Positions 20,384-29,155 of a stretch of DNA of 64,000 nt are shown here, piece by piece (position 1 is the stretch's first letter; each line of letters begins with the position of its first letter). The notes under the pieces are model-generated. The model searched no databases. It had not been told where the DNA came from and was given only the letters and a program-made list of their open reading frames with translations. Both the position numbers and the translations under genes were made by a program. This DNA comes from Marinilabilia salmonicolor JCM 21150. Lineage in GTDB: Bacteria > Bacteroidota > Bacteroidia > Bacteroidales > Marinilabiliaceae. The stretch covers positions 124,001 through 188,000 of the forward strand of contig NZ_AJKI01000011.1 of the NCBI RefSeq assembly GCF_000259075.1. The letters are read 5' to 3'.

Positions 20384-23362
20384 CTAGTTCCACATCACGA
20401 CCGCTTTCTGCGTTTTTCCATCCATCAAAATGGTAAGCGGTTTTTCAAACTGAATTACTTTAAAATATTTTGTCTCCTCGACGGGTGTTTGTTCCTGAAG
20501 AAAATCAAGGTCAACAAATTCCACATCGGTTGTTCTTCTGACAGAAAAATAACCTACATTCATGGAAGTCACGTTGTGGAAGAAATGTGACCCCAGGGAT
20601 GCATCAAGGGGAAAATCCGGCAGTCCCATTTCAACAACAACTCTTGCCTGGGAAATCTGCGACCAGTAAACAGGAATTCCTGTTGATGGATCACGTGTTC
20701 CCCAACGCCCGGGACCAATTAAAACATATTCACGCCCCTCCTTTTCCATTTTTTTATTCAGCTCAGCCATCTCAGCAGCCATCTCACGGGTCTTAATACG
20801 ATCAAACTTTTCCACATCCATAAAAACCAAATCGCGGATATGTTCATACCGTCCATTTCCCATCCCTTTTTCTGATTTCAGAACTATTCGTTCTTCTTTT
20901 ACCTCATCAAAATTCACATCCACATGGTTTTCCAACCGTATCAAAGGTTTTATTTGCAACAACCACAAGGTTGGGTACCCGTTGGGCCCGGCATCAAGAT
21001 CAAGAGCAAATTCAATCTCCACCGGGGCCCCCATCGCCTCCCTGAAATAGCGCAACAGGACATCCAATGCATGAGGCAGTGGAACCAAATCATATTTCAG
21101 GATATTGGCAAAGTTCAACACCCGGGGACCTCTCAACGAAAGATCTGTGGTTAACCGGTCATTGTTGATATCATAAACCATTGCGCAATGTTTGAGGTTT
21201 CCGTCCTCCTCTGCCTCGGTGATATCCAGTTTCCGCACAAAAGCATCCTCTCCTCCATCCATCAGGGTTGAACTTGTATCTTCAAGATCAACTGCATAAA
21301 AATAGTCCTGCGAATCTTTGATCTGATCCCCCAGAGAACTCAACTCCAGGTTCGGAAACCGCGGACAGAAACGCCAGGCTTTTTCTCCTCCTACCACATA
21401 TTTTCCCAGTCCAACACCAATTACGGCAAATCCATCCTCGGGCTTCATATAAGAAAATGGGTAATAATTGAAAGACTGGGCCACACCGCTCACATGGGGA
21501 TAAAAACGTTCGTGCGCTTTCTGGCCAACAAGTTTTTGAATGATGACGGCCATTTTCTCTTCATCTATTTTATAATGTACTGCATCGAAATAATCTCTGG
21601 CCGTTGGACTAAAAATAGAAGCATAAACCAATTTAACAGCAGATGCGAGCTGGTCAAAACGAACTTCCGGATTGGGATCGTTATTGGGCAAAACATAAGT
21701 GGTGAAAACTCCTGCAAAGGGCTGTAAAAGACTATCTTCAAACAATCCGGAAGAACGCACAGCCAGCGGGGCGTCCATATATTCCACATATTGACGCAGT
21801 TTCCGGTCAACCTCGTCACTCAGGCGCGCAGAAAGAAAACGCTTCTTTACCTCCTCATAATCTTTTTCGTCATATACCGATTTCTGAAAATTGTTTTTTT
21901 CCAGAAAAGCGGTGAACTCACCGGCTCCTAGAATGGTAGTTGGCGGGATTTTTATATTCAGTTCGGGTACGATAGAATTAAAGTCAATGTTTTCAATAAA
22001 ATTGCTTAAAAAGGCAAGCCCTCGTCCCTTTCCGCCAAAAGATCCATCACCAATGCGCATCACAAATCGATCCATGTGAACCATCGCCGGGTCGAACTGC
22101 ACAACACGTCCTCTAAGCCTTTCCATCCGCGCCTCCTCAAAAACATCCAGAATCTTCATTCTCAACTTGGTGGTACTGTCGAAATCTTCAATTCTGTATG
22201 GCCGTAGCCTTTTGGCAATGGAAATTTCACCCCGTGCCATCAGCCAGGTAGAAATCCCGTTTCGCTGAGCATGGTAAAGAAGGGATTCGGGAGGAACATC
22301 CTGCAGGCAACGAATAAACTCTTTCAGATTCCGGGCAGTGGCAAGAATAATTCCCCGGGAGTTGGTAAAAACAAAATTTCCAAACCCCAGCTTTTGATGG
22401 ATAAAATTATAAATATCCATACTCAGGGTGTCGGAATTTTTATCTATAAAATCAGCATCTACCTCTTGTGCTTTTTGCGCATTGGCAGGATCGGATGACT
22501 GTAACAAAGCAGGCAGCGTGGTTTTTGATTTGACATACTTAATCAAATCAACCCCGGCATTTCTGTCCAGCTTGCCGTTACGTGAATATTTGACATCTGA
22601 AATAACACAAATAAGGTTATCAAGATAGTGATCTACAATTTCAACCGCCTCCTCGTACGAACTGACCAGCAATACCTTTGGGCGAACCCGCATTTTCAAT
22701 ATTTTATGGGTCTGATCCGAAGTTTCTTCCGTAAGGATATTTTGCGTCTGCGTCATTATAATGGAGTAAAGCAATGGCAGGTATCGGGTGTAATAGCGTT
22801 GGGAATCTTCCACCAGCAAAATAATCCTGACATCACCCACTGCCACATCATTGGCCACATTCTTCTTATCTTCCACATATTTAATCATGGCCAGAAAGAC
22901 ACGGGAATCCCCATTCCATACAAAAACTTTATCGATACTTCCTCCGGGTGACGATGGCTCATCAAAATATTTGAGATCCTCATTGTTATTGACCATCAAC
23001 AAAATGGGCAACTCACTGTTTTCCCTCCTGATTTCCTGACTCAATGAAACAGGCATTTGTTTATCCAGGCCTGCCATCAGAATGACCATATCAAACCGGC
23101 GTTTCGATATCAGCGAAAGAGCTTCATCATAAGTCGCAACACTGGTAATGCGGGGGGCGGAAAAAAGGTTAAGCTGAAGATACTCTCCAAAAATTTTATC
23201 AAAAAAACGACCTTCACGTACAATCGAATAGGAATCGTAATGAGTGGCAACAAGCAACACCTCGGTTACCTTAAACGCCATCAACTCCTGAAAGATATCC
23301 TGATCTGATTTTTTTCTTTTGAATATTTTAGACAGCTCAACGTAATGATTTTCAGTGCCCAT
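20384..23362 (-). CDS. Double-receiver protein fused to a PEP synthase-type ATP-grasp domain
   Basis: A 992-residue cytoplasmic protein. Residues about 30-150 look like a receiver domain whose phospho-acceptor position is degenerate (FDMVILMAG). Residues about 175-330 form a second receiver with the expected acidic pair (LLVEDSQ), acceptor Asp (CVISDVKYS) and Lys (DFIDKNS). From about 450 on, a PPDK_N/PEP synthase nucleotide-binding domain follows (GDGSFGGKGRGLAFL, LAVRSSGLFEDSLLQPFAG, VLIGPGRWGTRDPS). The phospho-His swivel and the PEP/pyruvate TIM barrel of PEP synthase and PPDK are absent. It is annotated in related genomes as a PEP/pyruvate-binding protein; its reaction is unknown. It is convergent with fabD. 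Confidence 0.85.
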   Translation of the reverse strand: MGTENHYVELSKIFKRKKSDQDIFQELMAFKVTEVLLVATHYDSYSIVREGRFFDKIFGEYLQLNLFSAPRITSVATYDEALSLISKRRFDMVILMAGLDKQMPVSLSQEIRRENSELPILLMVNNNEDLKYFDEPSSPGGSIDKVFVWNGDSRVFLAMIKYVEDKKNVANDVAVGDVRIILLVEDSQRYYTRYLPLLYSIIMTQTQNILTEETSDQTHKILKMRVRPKVLLVSSYEEAVEIVDHYLDNLICVISDVKYSRNGKLDRNAGVDLIKYVKSKTTLPALLQSSDPANAQKAQEVDADFIDKNSDTLSMDIYNFIHQKLGFGNFVFTNSRGIILATARNLKEFIRCLQDVPPESLLYHAQRNGISTWLMARGEISIAKRLRPYRIEDFDSTTKLRMKILDVFEEARMERLRGRVVQFDPAMVHMDRFVMRIGDGSFGGKGRGLAFLSNFIENIDFNSIVPELNIKIPPTTILGAGEFTAFLEKNNFQKSVYDEKDYEEVKKRFLSARLSDEVDRKLRQYVEYMDAPLAVRSSGLFEDSLLQPFAGVFTTYVLPNNDPNPEVRFDQLASAVKLVYASIFSPTARDYFDAVHYKIDEEKMAVIIQKLVGQKAHERFYPHVSGVAQSFNYYPFSYMKPEDGFAVIGVGLGKYVVGGEKAWRFCPRFPNLELSSLGDQIKDSQDYFYAVDLEDTSSTLMDGGEDAFVRKLDITEAEEDGNLKHCAMVYDINNDRLTTDLSLRGPRVLNFANILKYDLVPLPHALDVLLRYFREAMGAPVEIEFALDLDAGPNGYPTLWLLQIKPLIRLENHVDVNFDEVKEERIVLKSEKGMGNGRYEHIRDLVFMDVEKFDRIKTREMAAEMAELNKKMEKEGREYVLIGPGRWGTRDPSTGIPVYWSQISQARVVVEMGLPDFPLDASLGSHFFHNVTSMNVGYFSVRRTTDVEFVDLDFLQEQTPVEETKYFKVIQFEKPLTILMDGKTQKAVVMWN

Positions 23363-23452
23363 AGTTAATCCTACTTTTTAATAAAACATCAAAACAAGGT
23401 ATAGGATTTTAAGTACAAAACAAAGAGGTTTATCTCCATTAAAGACCAAAAA

Positions 23453-23476
23453 AAATCCTGCCCGAAGACAGGATTT
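23453..23476 (-). terminator. Terminator of the DUF6599 gene
   Basis: Stem AAATCCTG / CAGGATTT with an 8-nt loop. On the minus strand it is followed by a run of eight T, so it stops transcription coming from 23607. Confidence 0.8.
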
Positions 23477-23481
23477 CTTAT

Positions 23482-23525
23482 TTCATCCGTATAAAATTTG
23501 TTTATCAAGGTCGTATGGAACTCGC
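23482..23525 (+). repeat. Dispersed repeat family B, copy 1
   Basis: Begins TTCATCCGT and ends AAGGTCGTATGGAACTCGC. The same order of blocks recurs at 45877-45939, and the second block recurs inverted at 53331-53376. It lies in noncoding DNA after a terminator. Confidence 0.6.
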
Positions 23526-23606
23526 ATGATTAGGTTTTATACATGTTCTTGTGGGCCGGCCAATCAGGAGGAACCTAAGATCGAATGCCCGCTTTACTAG
23601 AGTTTT

Positions 23607-24440
23607 CTATTTTAAGATCGAATCAACTAGAAAATTTCTAAGAGACGGAACATTATCTCCCGAAAAACCCAATAGCCTATTACCTTCCCAATACAGATAA
23701 ACAGTCCCGTTAAAAGGATCCTCAATGACATACTCACCTTCAACCAGCCCGGGAATATCCATTTGAGCAAATTTAAAATAATTGCGAAGAATCTCCTTTA
23801 TCCGGTCATTATTCTCTCTCTCCATTATAAACATCGTCACCTCGCCCTCATCATTCTCATAACCTGCCCTGAAAGCACTTCCCATAAACTCCAGTCCCAT
23901 AAAAGTGTTGGGAATAAACTGCCGGGTGTTAAGAACCCGGTTTTCCTGTGGAAAAAGTTCTATCACAGGGGGAAGACCTGTACTCTCAGATAAATCGGGA
24001 ACAAGTTTTTTGGCAGTATTGAGCAGCACGCCGCTACCAGCTCCCGGCTCACGATATGAATTCATTTTCACATAATAACGATCCACAACAAAGTTCAGGA
24101 TTGCGTCTTCATAATACCCCTGAGCACCGATTTTCCGCACATCCGCTTCTGGTGGACGTTCCATGCTATAAATGCCAAAGGCATGATTAGAATCTCCATG
24201 ATCATACACCTCAAGCGTTAATTCAGCATCTCCTTTTTCATAGTGAACAACCCAGACTTTCTGGAAGTTATAGCTAAAGTAGAACTCAGAGGCTCCATTG
24301 ATATGGTTAAATAAATTGCTCTGATCGAAAACCTTAACCTCTCCATCTTGTTGCCACCCATCTATCCGGGGAGGTGTAAAAGAAAAAGCATTCACAGAAG
24401 CAGACAGCATCAATGCAAAAGAAAACAACAAGAGTTTCAT
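23607..24440 (-). CDS. Exported DUF6599-like protein
   Basis: 277 residues with a signal peptide (MKLLLFSFALMLSASVNAFS). The core resembles DUF6599 proteins: SNLFNHINGASEFYFSYNF and LEVYDHGDSNHAFGIYSMERP. No catalytic motif is recognised and the function is unknown. It starts 50 bp after the aldo/keto reductase gene on the same strand and ends in a strong terminator, so the two probably form one transcription unit. Confidence 0.75.
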   Translation of the reverse strand: MKLLLFSFALMLSASVNAFSFTPPRIDGWQQDGEVKVFDQSNLFNHINGASEFYFSYNFQKVWVVHYEKGDAELTLEVYDHGDSNHAFGIYSMERPPEADVRKIGAQGYYEDAILNFVVDRYYVKMNSYREPGAGSGVLLNTAKKLVPDLSESTGLPPVIELFPQENRVLNTRQFIPNTFMGLEFMGSAFRAGYENDEGEVTMFIMERENNDRIKEILRNYFKFAQMDIPGLVEGEYVIEDPFNGTVYLYWEGNRLLGFSGDNVPSLRNFLVDSILK

Positions 24441-24490
24441 CCGTATAGTAATTAAAAAATTAACAATAACTCAACAGGCCAAATATTCTT

Positions 24491-25666
24491 TTATACAAGA
24501 AACTCCCCGGGAACATTTCCGATTCTGGCGATATTTGTAATCTTAGCTTTTACATCAAAACCCGCTTTACAATGTACTGTGCACTCTTCGCACCCCACAC
24601 AGGGATCGTCAGAAAGGTTCAAGGCAAGCACCGTTTCACGGGCTTTTGCGGGATACGAATAAGCATAATTATACATATATGAACGCATCAGGTCAGAGAC
24701 CGGCAGATTGCGCGGGCACTGGCCAACACACGAACTACATCCGGAACAAAACATCCCCTGTTCATTTCGGGCCAGTTGCAAATCGCTTTCTTCAGACGGG
24801 GAAAGCCTCACATCCGAAGCGACAGACCAGTTTTCCATCAGCATATCGAACGAAACAATCCCCGGAATACAAGTATGCACGTAAGGTGTGGAGAGTGCAA
24901 ATTTCAACGCAGCCTTACAGTTTACCGGTTTGGTTTTATCTTCATCCAACCATCCTCCGGCCATATTCTTCATTCCTACTATGCCAATGCCGGCTTCATG
25001 GGCTCTTTTAAGAGCTCCATTCAATTCATCATCCTCTGCATACCGAAAATTATAGGTGGTTAAAACAACCTCATAAAAACCTTTATCAACTGCTGCATTG
25101 ATCAGGTGAGCCATATTACGGTGTGTGGAGAATCCAACATGCTTCACTTTACCCGACTTCTTCGCCAGCGTCATAGCTTCAATAAATGCGGGTGAGTGAA
25201 GATATTCCTCATCATCAACTGCATGCAAATAAAGGATATCCACATACTCCATCCGGAGTCTTTCCAAACTGAGGTCAAGCATTTTCAGGAATTCTTCACC
25301 CGAAGCATTTCTTTCCGGCTTTACTTTTGTTGCAATAACAAACGAATCACGTGGCTTATCCTTAAAGAAATTGCCACACATCTCTTCATTTCGCCCGCCC
25401 TGATAACCATGGGCCGTGTCAAAATGTTTAAACCCAAGACCATAGGCTGCCTTAAGAATATTCGGATTATCTGCCCTCATTACACCAAAACTTACCACAG
25501 GAAGACGGATTCCGGTATTACCAAGGTTACGGTAAATAACCGCATCCTGCTTTTCAGGATTCACAGAAGAAACTTCGGCCGTTTTACCGGAAGAAGAAAT
25601 AAATCCGGCTGTAGCGGCCGCACCCAGTTTCAGGAAATTACGCCGGTTAAAAGAAGATTTGCTCAT
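24491..25666 (-). CDS. Tat-exported aldo/keto reductase with C-terminal 2[4Fe-4S] ferredoxin domain
   Basis: Predicted NAD(P)H-dependent oxidoreductase outside the cytoplasmic membrane. The start was set at MSKSSFNRRNFLKLG, a twin-arginine signal (residues 7-15), 13 codons inside the open frame; this gives 391 residues. The AKR barrel shows Asp/Tyr in HFDTAHGYQGG, Lys in FVIATKV and His in YLHAVDD. The C-terminus holds two clusters of four Cys (CSGCSSCVGQCP and CVGCEECTVHC). The Tat signal fits cofactor insertion before export. The substrate is unknown; the DUF6599 neighbour may be a partner (inference). Confidence 0.88.
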   Translation of the reverse strand: MSKSSFNRRNFLKLGAAATAGFISSSGKTAEVSSVNPEKQDAVIYRNLGNTGIRLPVVSFGVMRADNPNILKAAYGLGFKHFDTAHGYQGGRNEEMCGNFFKDKPRDSFVIATKVKPERNASGEEFLKMLDLSLERLRMEYVDILYLHAVDDEEYLHSPAFIEAMTLAKKSGKVKHVGFSTHRNMAHLINAAVDKGFYEVVLTTYNFRYAEDDELNGALKRAHEAGIGIVGMKNMAGGWLDEDKTKPVNCKAALKFALSTPYVHTCIPGIVSFDMLMENWSVASDVRLSPSEESDLQLARNEQGMFCSGCSSCVGQCPRNLPVSDLMRSYMYNYAYSYPAKARETVLALNLSDDPCVGCEECTVHCKAGFDVKAKITNIARIGNVPGEFLV

Positions 25667-25739
25667 ACAATCAGCATTTAAGAGAGATAAAAAAGCAAAA
25701 CACAATGCTTAAATATAAGCAAGAAAAGGTCTAAAAACA

Positions 25740-25773
25740 AAAAAGGTCGATCTCAGCTGAGATCGACCTTTTT
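25740..25773 (-). terminator. Terminator of rng, a perfect 34-bp palindrome overlapping its stop codon
   Basis: Both 17-bp arms are identical in inverted orientation (AAAAAGGTCGATCTCAG and its complement) with no central spacer. The rng stop codon (25753-25755) lies inside the left arm. It has T-runs on both strands and could work in both directions. Confidence 0.85.
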
Positions 25774-27303
25774 ATTATTTTGATCAGAAATCTTAAATTC
25801 TAAAAATGCAATAGAGTCGGAGGGTTTCACCTTAATGCCAAAACCTAAATCAAGTTTCCATCTCAGCACCTGAGAGGGAAAGCCTTTCTTCAGATAGGCA
25901 TAAATATAAGGATGCACCCACAAGGTCAAATTCTTCAATTTATGCTCTTGCACTACAAACCGGAGTTGATTGTCTAACGAATCAACAAACAGAACAGATG
26001 GAGTGATCTCCCCTGTTCCTTTACATACAGGACATTTTTCAGCTGTTTGAATATGCATTTCGGGTCTGACCCGTTGTCGCGTGATTTGCATCAGACCAAA
26101 TTTACTCAACGGCAGGATGTTGTGTTTTGTCCTGTCGGAGTCCATGGCCTCTTTCATTTTCTCAAATACGCGCTGACGGTGTTCAGCCGTTTGCATATCA
26201 ATAAAATCAACAACAATAATCCCTCCCATGTCACGAAGTCTTAGCTGCCGTGCGATTTCTTCGGCAGCCGATACATTGACTTCCACAGCATTGGTTTCCT
26301 GATCGGATGAAGATCGCGACCTGTTACCACTGTTCACATCAATAACATGCAGGGCTTCTGTATGCTCGATAATAAGATAAGCTCCACTTTTGAACGATAC
26401 TGTTCGTCCAAAGAGGGCTTTCACCTGCTTTTCGATTCCAAACTGGTCAAACAAAGGTGCATCACCTCTGTAAAGTTTTACAATTTTTTCTCTTCCGGGA
26501 GCAATCAACTCAACGTATTCTTTCACCTCCCTGAAGATTTCGGTATCGTTAATATATACCGACTGAAATGAGGGATTAAGAAGATCTCTTAGAATGGCGG
26601 AGGTACGTCCGACTTCACCCAGAACAAGTCCGGGGATTTTTACGTCACGTACCCTGGCAACAGAATCTTCCCATCTTTTAACGAGGGTGCGAAGCTCCTT
26701 GTCAAGTTCGGCTACTTTTTTCCCTTCAGCCACGGTTCGGATAATGACCCCGTAGTTTTTAGGTTTTATACTGAGCAACAAACGTTTCAGACGGCTTCGT
26801 TCTTCTGGAGAATCAATTTTCTGACTCACCGACACTCGGTCAGAGAAAGGAATGAGAATAAGATTTCGACCAGCAATGGAAATTTCTGAGGTCAACCTGG
26901 GGCCCTTGGTAGAAATAGGTTCTTTAGCCACCTGGACAAGAACTTCCTGTCCACCGGTTAACACATCTGAAATAGTCCCGTTCTTATTAATATCGTTTTC
27001 CGGTTTGAACTTGTGCAATGAAACACTCCCTTTTTTGGTTTTGGCGAGTTTGAGATATTTATTAAGGCTCTGAAACTGAGGTCCCAGATCCAAATAATGC
27101 AAAAAAGCATCTTTCTCATATCCGACATCCACAAAAGCGGCATTTAACCCGGGCATAATTTTCTTAACTTTTCCCAGATAAATATCGCCAACGGCAAATT
27201 TGACATTGCTCTGCTCCTGCCTGAGTTCAACCAGGCGTTTATCTTCAAGCAAAGCAATAACAAGTTCGCTGGGAGTTACATCTACAAATAGTTCTGCACT
27301 CAC
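25753..27303 (-). CDS. rng: Ribonuclease G/E family endoribonuclease
   Basis: Single-strand endonuclease for rRNA maturation and mRNA decay. 516 residues with a GTG start. An N-terminal S1 domain (VGDIYLGKVKKIMPGLNAAFVDVGYEKDAFLHY) is followed by the RNase domain with the catalytic Asp residues in HVIDVNSG and VVDFIDM and the zinc-link CPVCKGTG near residue 420. The length fits RNase G; there is no long C-terminal degradosome scaffold as in RNase E. It follows the HU / bS22-like unit after a terminator-like hairpin. Confidence 0.93.
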   Translation of the reverse strand: MSAELFVDVTPSELVIALLEDKRLVELRQEQSNVKFAVGDIYLGKVKKIMPGLNAAFVDVGYEKDAFLHYLDLGPQFQSLNKYLKLAKTKKGSVSLHKFKPENDINKNGTISDVLTGGQEVLVQVAKEPISTKGPRLTSEISIAGRNLILIPFSDRVSVSQKIDSPEERSRLKRLLLSIKPKNYGVIIRTVAEGKKVAELDKELRTLVKRWEDSVARVRDVKIPGLVLGEVGRTSAILRDLLNPSFQSVYINDTEIFREVKEYVELIAPGREKIVKLYRGDAPLFDQFGIEKQVKALFGRTVSFKSGAYLIIEHTEALHVIDVNSGNRSRSSSDQETNAVEVNVSAAEEIARQLRLRDMGGIIVVDFIDMQTAEHRQRVFEKMKEAMDSDRTKHNILPLSKFGLMQITRQRVRPEMHIQTAEKCPVCKGTGEITPSVLFVDSLDNQLRFVVQEHKLKNLTLWVHPYIYAYLKKGFPSQVLRWKLDLGFGIKVKPSDSIAFLEFKISDQNNKKVDLS

Positions 27304-27358
27304 AATACGAATTAAGTTAAATAAAAATTATTTCAAAGAGCGATTTTATACTTATAAC

Positions 27359-27397
27359 AAAAGAACAAACACCACAAAAAGGGGAGTTTGTTCTTTT
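27359..27397 (-). terminator. Terminator-like hairpin between the bS22-like gene and rng
   Basis: Perfect 12-bp stem AAAAGAACAAAC / GTTTGTTCTTTT with a 15-nt loop, 22 bp after the small ORF in the minus direction. The tail is only a short T-run that is part of the stem, so termination may be partial. Confidence 0.6.
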
Positions 27398-27418
27398 AAG
27401 TCTTATGAGGTCAAAAGA

Positions 27419-27511
27419 TTACTTTCTCTTCTTATGACGGTTTTTCCGCAATCTTTTCTTCCTTTTGTGCGTTGACATCTTATGCCTTTTTCTTTTTTTT
27501 CCGCTTGGCAT
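27419..27511 (-). CDS. 30-residue basic protein, bS22/mS38-like (AURKAIP1/COX24 type)
   Basis: Read directly from the sequence: starts MPSGKKRKRHKMSTHKRKKR and ends LRKNRHKKRK; 20 of 30 residues are Lys, Arg or His-rich. The KM-x-x-HK-x-KK-x-L-RK pattern resembles the C-terminal domain of mitochondrial mS38 and mycobacterial bS22, which sit on the small ribosomal subunit. It begins 28 bp after the HU stop, which suggests co-transcription. A ribosomal location here is inference from family resemblance. Confidence 0.8.
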   Translation of the reverse strand: MPSGKKRKRHKMSTHKRKKRLRKNRHKKRK

Positions 27512-27539
27512 AGCTTTTCAATTTAACAGTTAAACATCT

Positions 27540-27824
27540 TTACTGAACATTGTTTTTCACTTTCGTAACGAAGCTCTTAGATGGCTTGAACGAAGGAATA
27601 AAATGCTCGGGAATAATAATGGTAGTGTTTCTGGAAATATTACGGGCAGTTTTTTCTGCACGTTTCTTTACTACGAAGCTACCAAAACCTCTTAGGTACA
27701 CATTTTTACCCTTTACCAGGTTACCTTTCACTGTTTCCATGAAGGCCTCAACAGTCTTCTGAACCGTAACCTTCTCAATTCCTGTATTCTTCGAAATTTC
27801 GTTAACAATATCAGCCTTTGTCAT
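27540..27824 (-). CDS. HU/IHF family DNA-binding protein
   Basis: Nucleoid protein that bends DNA as a dimer. 94 residues: MTKADIVNEISKNTGI, the dimer core VTVQKTVEAFMETVKGNL and the arm motif GFGSFVVKKRAEKTARNISRNT (HU signature GFGxF). Pro in TIIIPEHFIPSFKPSK fits the DNA-intercalating arm. The gene is divergent from mutY with overlapping promoters. Confidence 0.94.
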   Translation of the reverse strand: MTKADIVNEISKNTGIEKVTVQKTVEAFMETVKGNLVKGKNVYLRGFGSFVVKKRAEKTARNISRNTTIIIPEHFIPSFKPSKSFVTKVKNNVQ

Positions 27825-27883
27825 CTCTTTATAAAATTATTTAATTATCAACTAATTAGACGTCTTTTTCGAAATTCAGAATG

Positions 27884-27891
27884 CAAAGATA
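27884..27891 (-). promoter_or_regulatory. Promoter -7 element of the HU gene
   Basis: TATCTTTG on the minus strand, an exact TAnnTTTG match, 60 bp before the HU ATG. Confidence 0.6.
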
Positions 27892-27923
27892 AAGGAATTC
27901 CATAAGAAAAAAAACAAAACCCC

Positions 27924-27931
27924 TATTTTTG
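27924..27931 (+). promoter_or_regulatory. Promoter -7 element of mutY
   Basis: TATTTTTG followed by CA matches TAnnTTTG 16 bp before the chosen ATG at 27947. It overlaps the upstream TTG of the open frame (27929), which is one reason to reject that TTG as the start. The HU and mutY promoters lie within 50 bp of each other. Confidence 0.5.
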
Positions 27932-27946
27932 CATAAAATTTTAATA

Positions 27947-29002
27947 ATGACCAATTTCCCCGAACAAATCAGAGAATGGTATTTCAAGCATGGTCGCCAA
28001 CTGCCCTGGCGTGACACCAAAGATCCCTATAAAATATGGATCTCAGAAGTCATTCTGCAGCAAACGCGGGTGGATCAGGGGCTGGCTTATTACCAAAGGT
28101 TTATTGAAGCTTTTCCGGATGTAACTGCATTGGCGCAAGCATCTGAAACCCGCTTAATGCGACTCTGGCAGGGCCTTGGGTATTACTCCAGGGCCCGAAA
28201 CCTGCATCAGGCAGCTCAAACCATTGTCAACGAATGCAATGGTAAGATGCCACAAACATACAAAAAAATCAAGAATTTAAAAGGAATAGGTCCCTATACA
28301 GCATCCGCAATTGCCTCTTTTGCTTATAACCTGCCCCATGCAGTAGTTGACGGAAATGTTTACAGAGTACTGTCACGCTACTTTGCCACAGATTTACCCA
28401 TTGATTCTACAGCAGGCCGGAAACATTTCTCAAAAGTTGCCGATGAGTTACTGGATAAAAAAGACCCTGCCGGTCACAACCAGGCCATCATGGAGCTGGG
28501 TGCTTTGATATGCAAACCGGCAAAACCGCTTTGTGAGCAATGCCCGGTAAACGAAACATGCGATGCATTTGCGACAGGAACACAAAATCGTTTTCCCGTA
28601 AAATCAAAGCGAATAACCAGAAAAAAAAGATATCTGCACTACCTTATAATAATAAAGAATCAACACATCATTATAAATAAGAGAACAGGGCAGGATATCT
28701 GGAAAGGACTTTATCAGTTCCCGCTGATTGAAACTCCCGGGCCGGCATCTTCGAACGATCTTGAAAAAGAACTAAAAAACAAAAACACCGGGTTTTCAGG
28801 CATCAAGAAATCATTGGAAAAGAGACACCTGCTCACTCATCAGGAATTACATACCAGTTTCTATAAGGTGGAAATAACTTCTGAGGAGCTTTTAAGCAGA
28901 TGGACAGATGAAACCTCTTTTCAATCCATTCCTATAAACCAAATCAAAGAAATTCCGTTCCCACAACTTATCGCTGAAAACCTCAGCAAACTTCTCCCTT
29001 AA
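27947..29002 (+). CDS. mutY: A/G-specific adenine glycosylase MutY
   Basis: Removes adenine mispaired with 8-oxoguanine. 351 residues from MTNFPEQIREW. Visible features: EVILQQTRVDQGLAYYQRF, the helix-hairpin-helix LKGIGPYTASAIASFAY, the catalytic Asp in VVDGNVYRVLSRYF, and the [4Fe-4S] cluster CKPAKPLCEQCPVNETC (Cys spacing 6-2-5). A C-terminal NUDIX-like domain follows (HYLIIIKNQHIIINKR, YQFPLIETPG). It is followed by ssb, gldE and gldD, the order known from other Bacteroidota. Confidence 0.95.
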   Translation: MTNFPEQIREWYFKHGRQLPWRDTKDPYKIWISEVILQQTRVDQGLAYYQRFIEAFPDVTALAQASETRLMRLWQGLGYYSRARNLHQAAQTIVNECNGKMPQTYKKIKNLKGIGPYTASAIASFAYNLPHAVVDGNVYRVLSRYFATDLPIDSTAGRKHFSKVADELLDKKDPAGHNQAIMELGALICKPAKPLCEQCPVNETCDAFATGTQNRFPVKSKRITRKKRYLHYLIIIKNQHIIINKRTGQDIWKGLYQFPLIETPGPASSNDLEKELKNKNTGFSGIKKSLEKRHLLTHQELHTSFYKVEITSEELLSRWTDETSFQSIPINQIKEIPFPQLIAENLSKLLP

Positions 29003-29155
29003 AATAAACAGCACGACAGCACCCGTCACAACCAACACAGACAACAGATACAGGAGATTCTGACCAATGGAAACAAATCAAAAATCCTGAAAAAATAATG
29101 AAATGCAGCCAAAAGTTTAGTACTTTAGCTTTTTAAAATCCAAAACCTGAAAACA

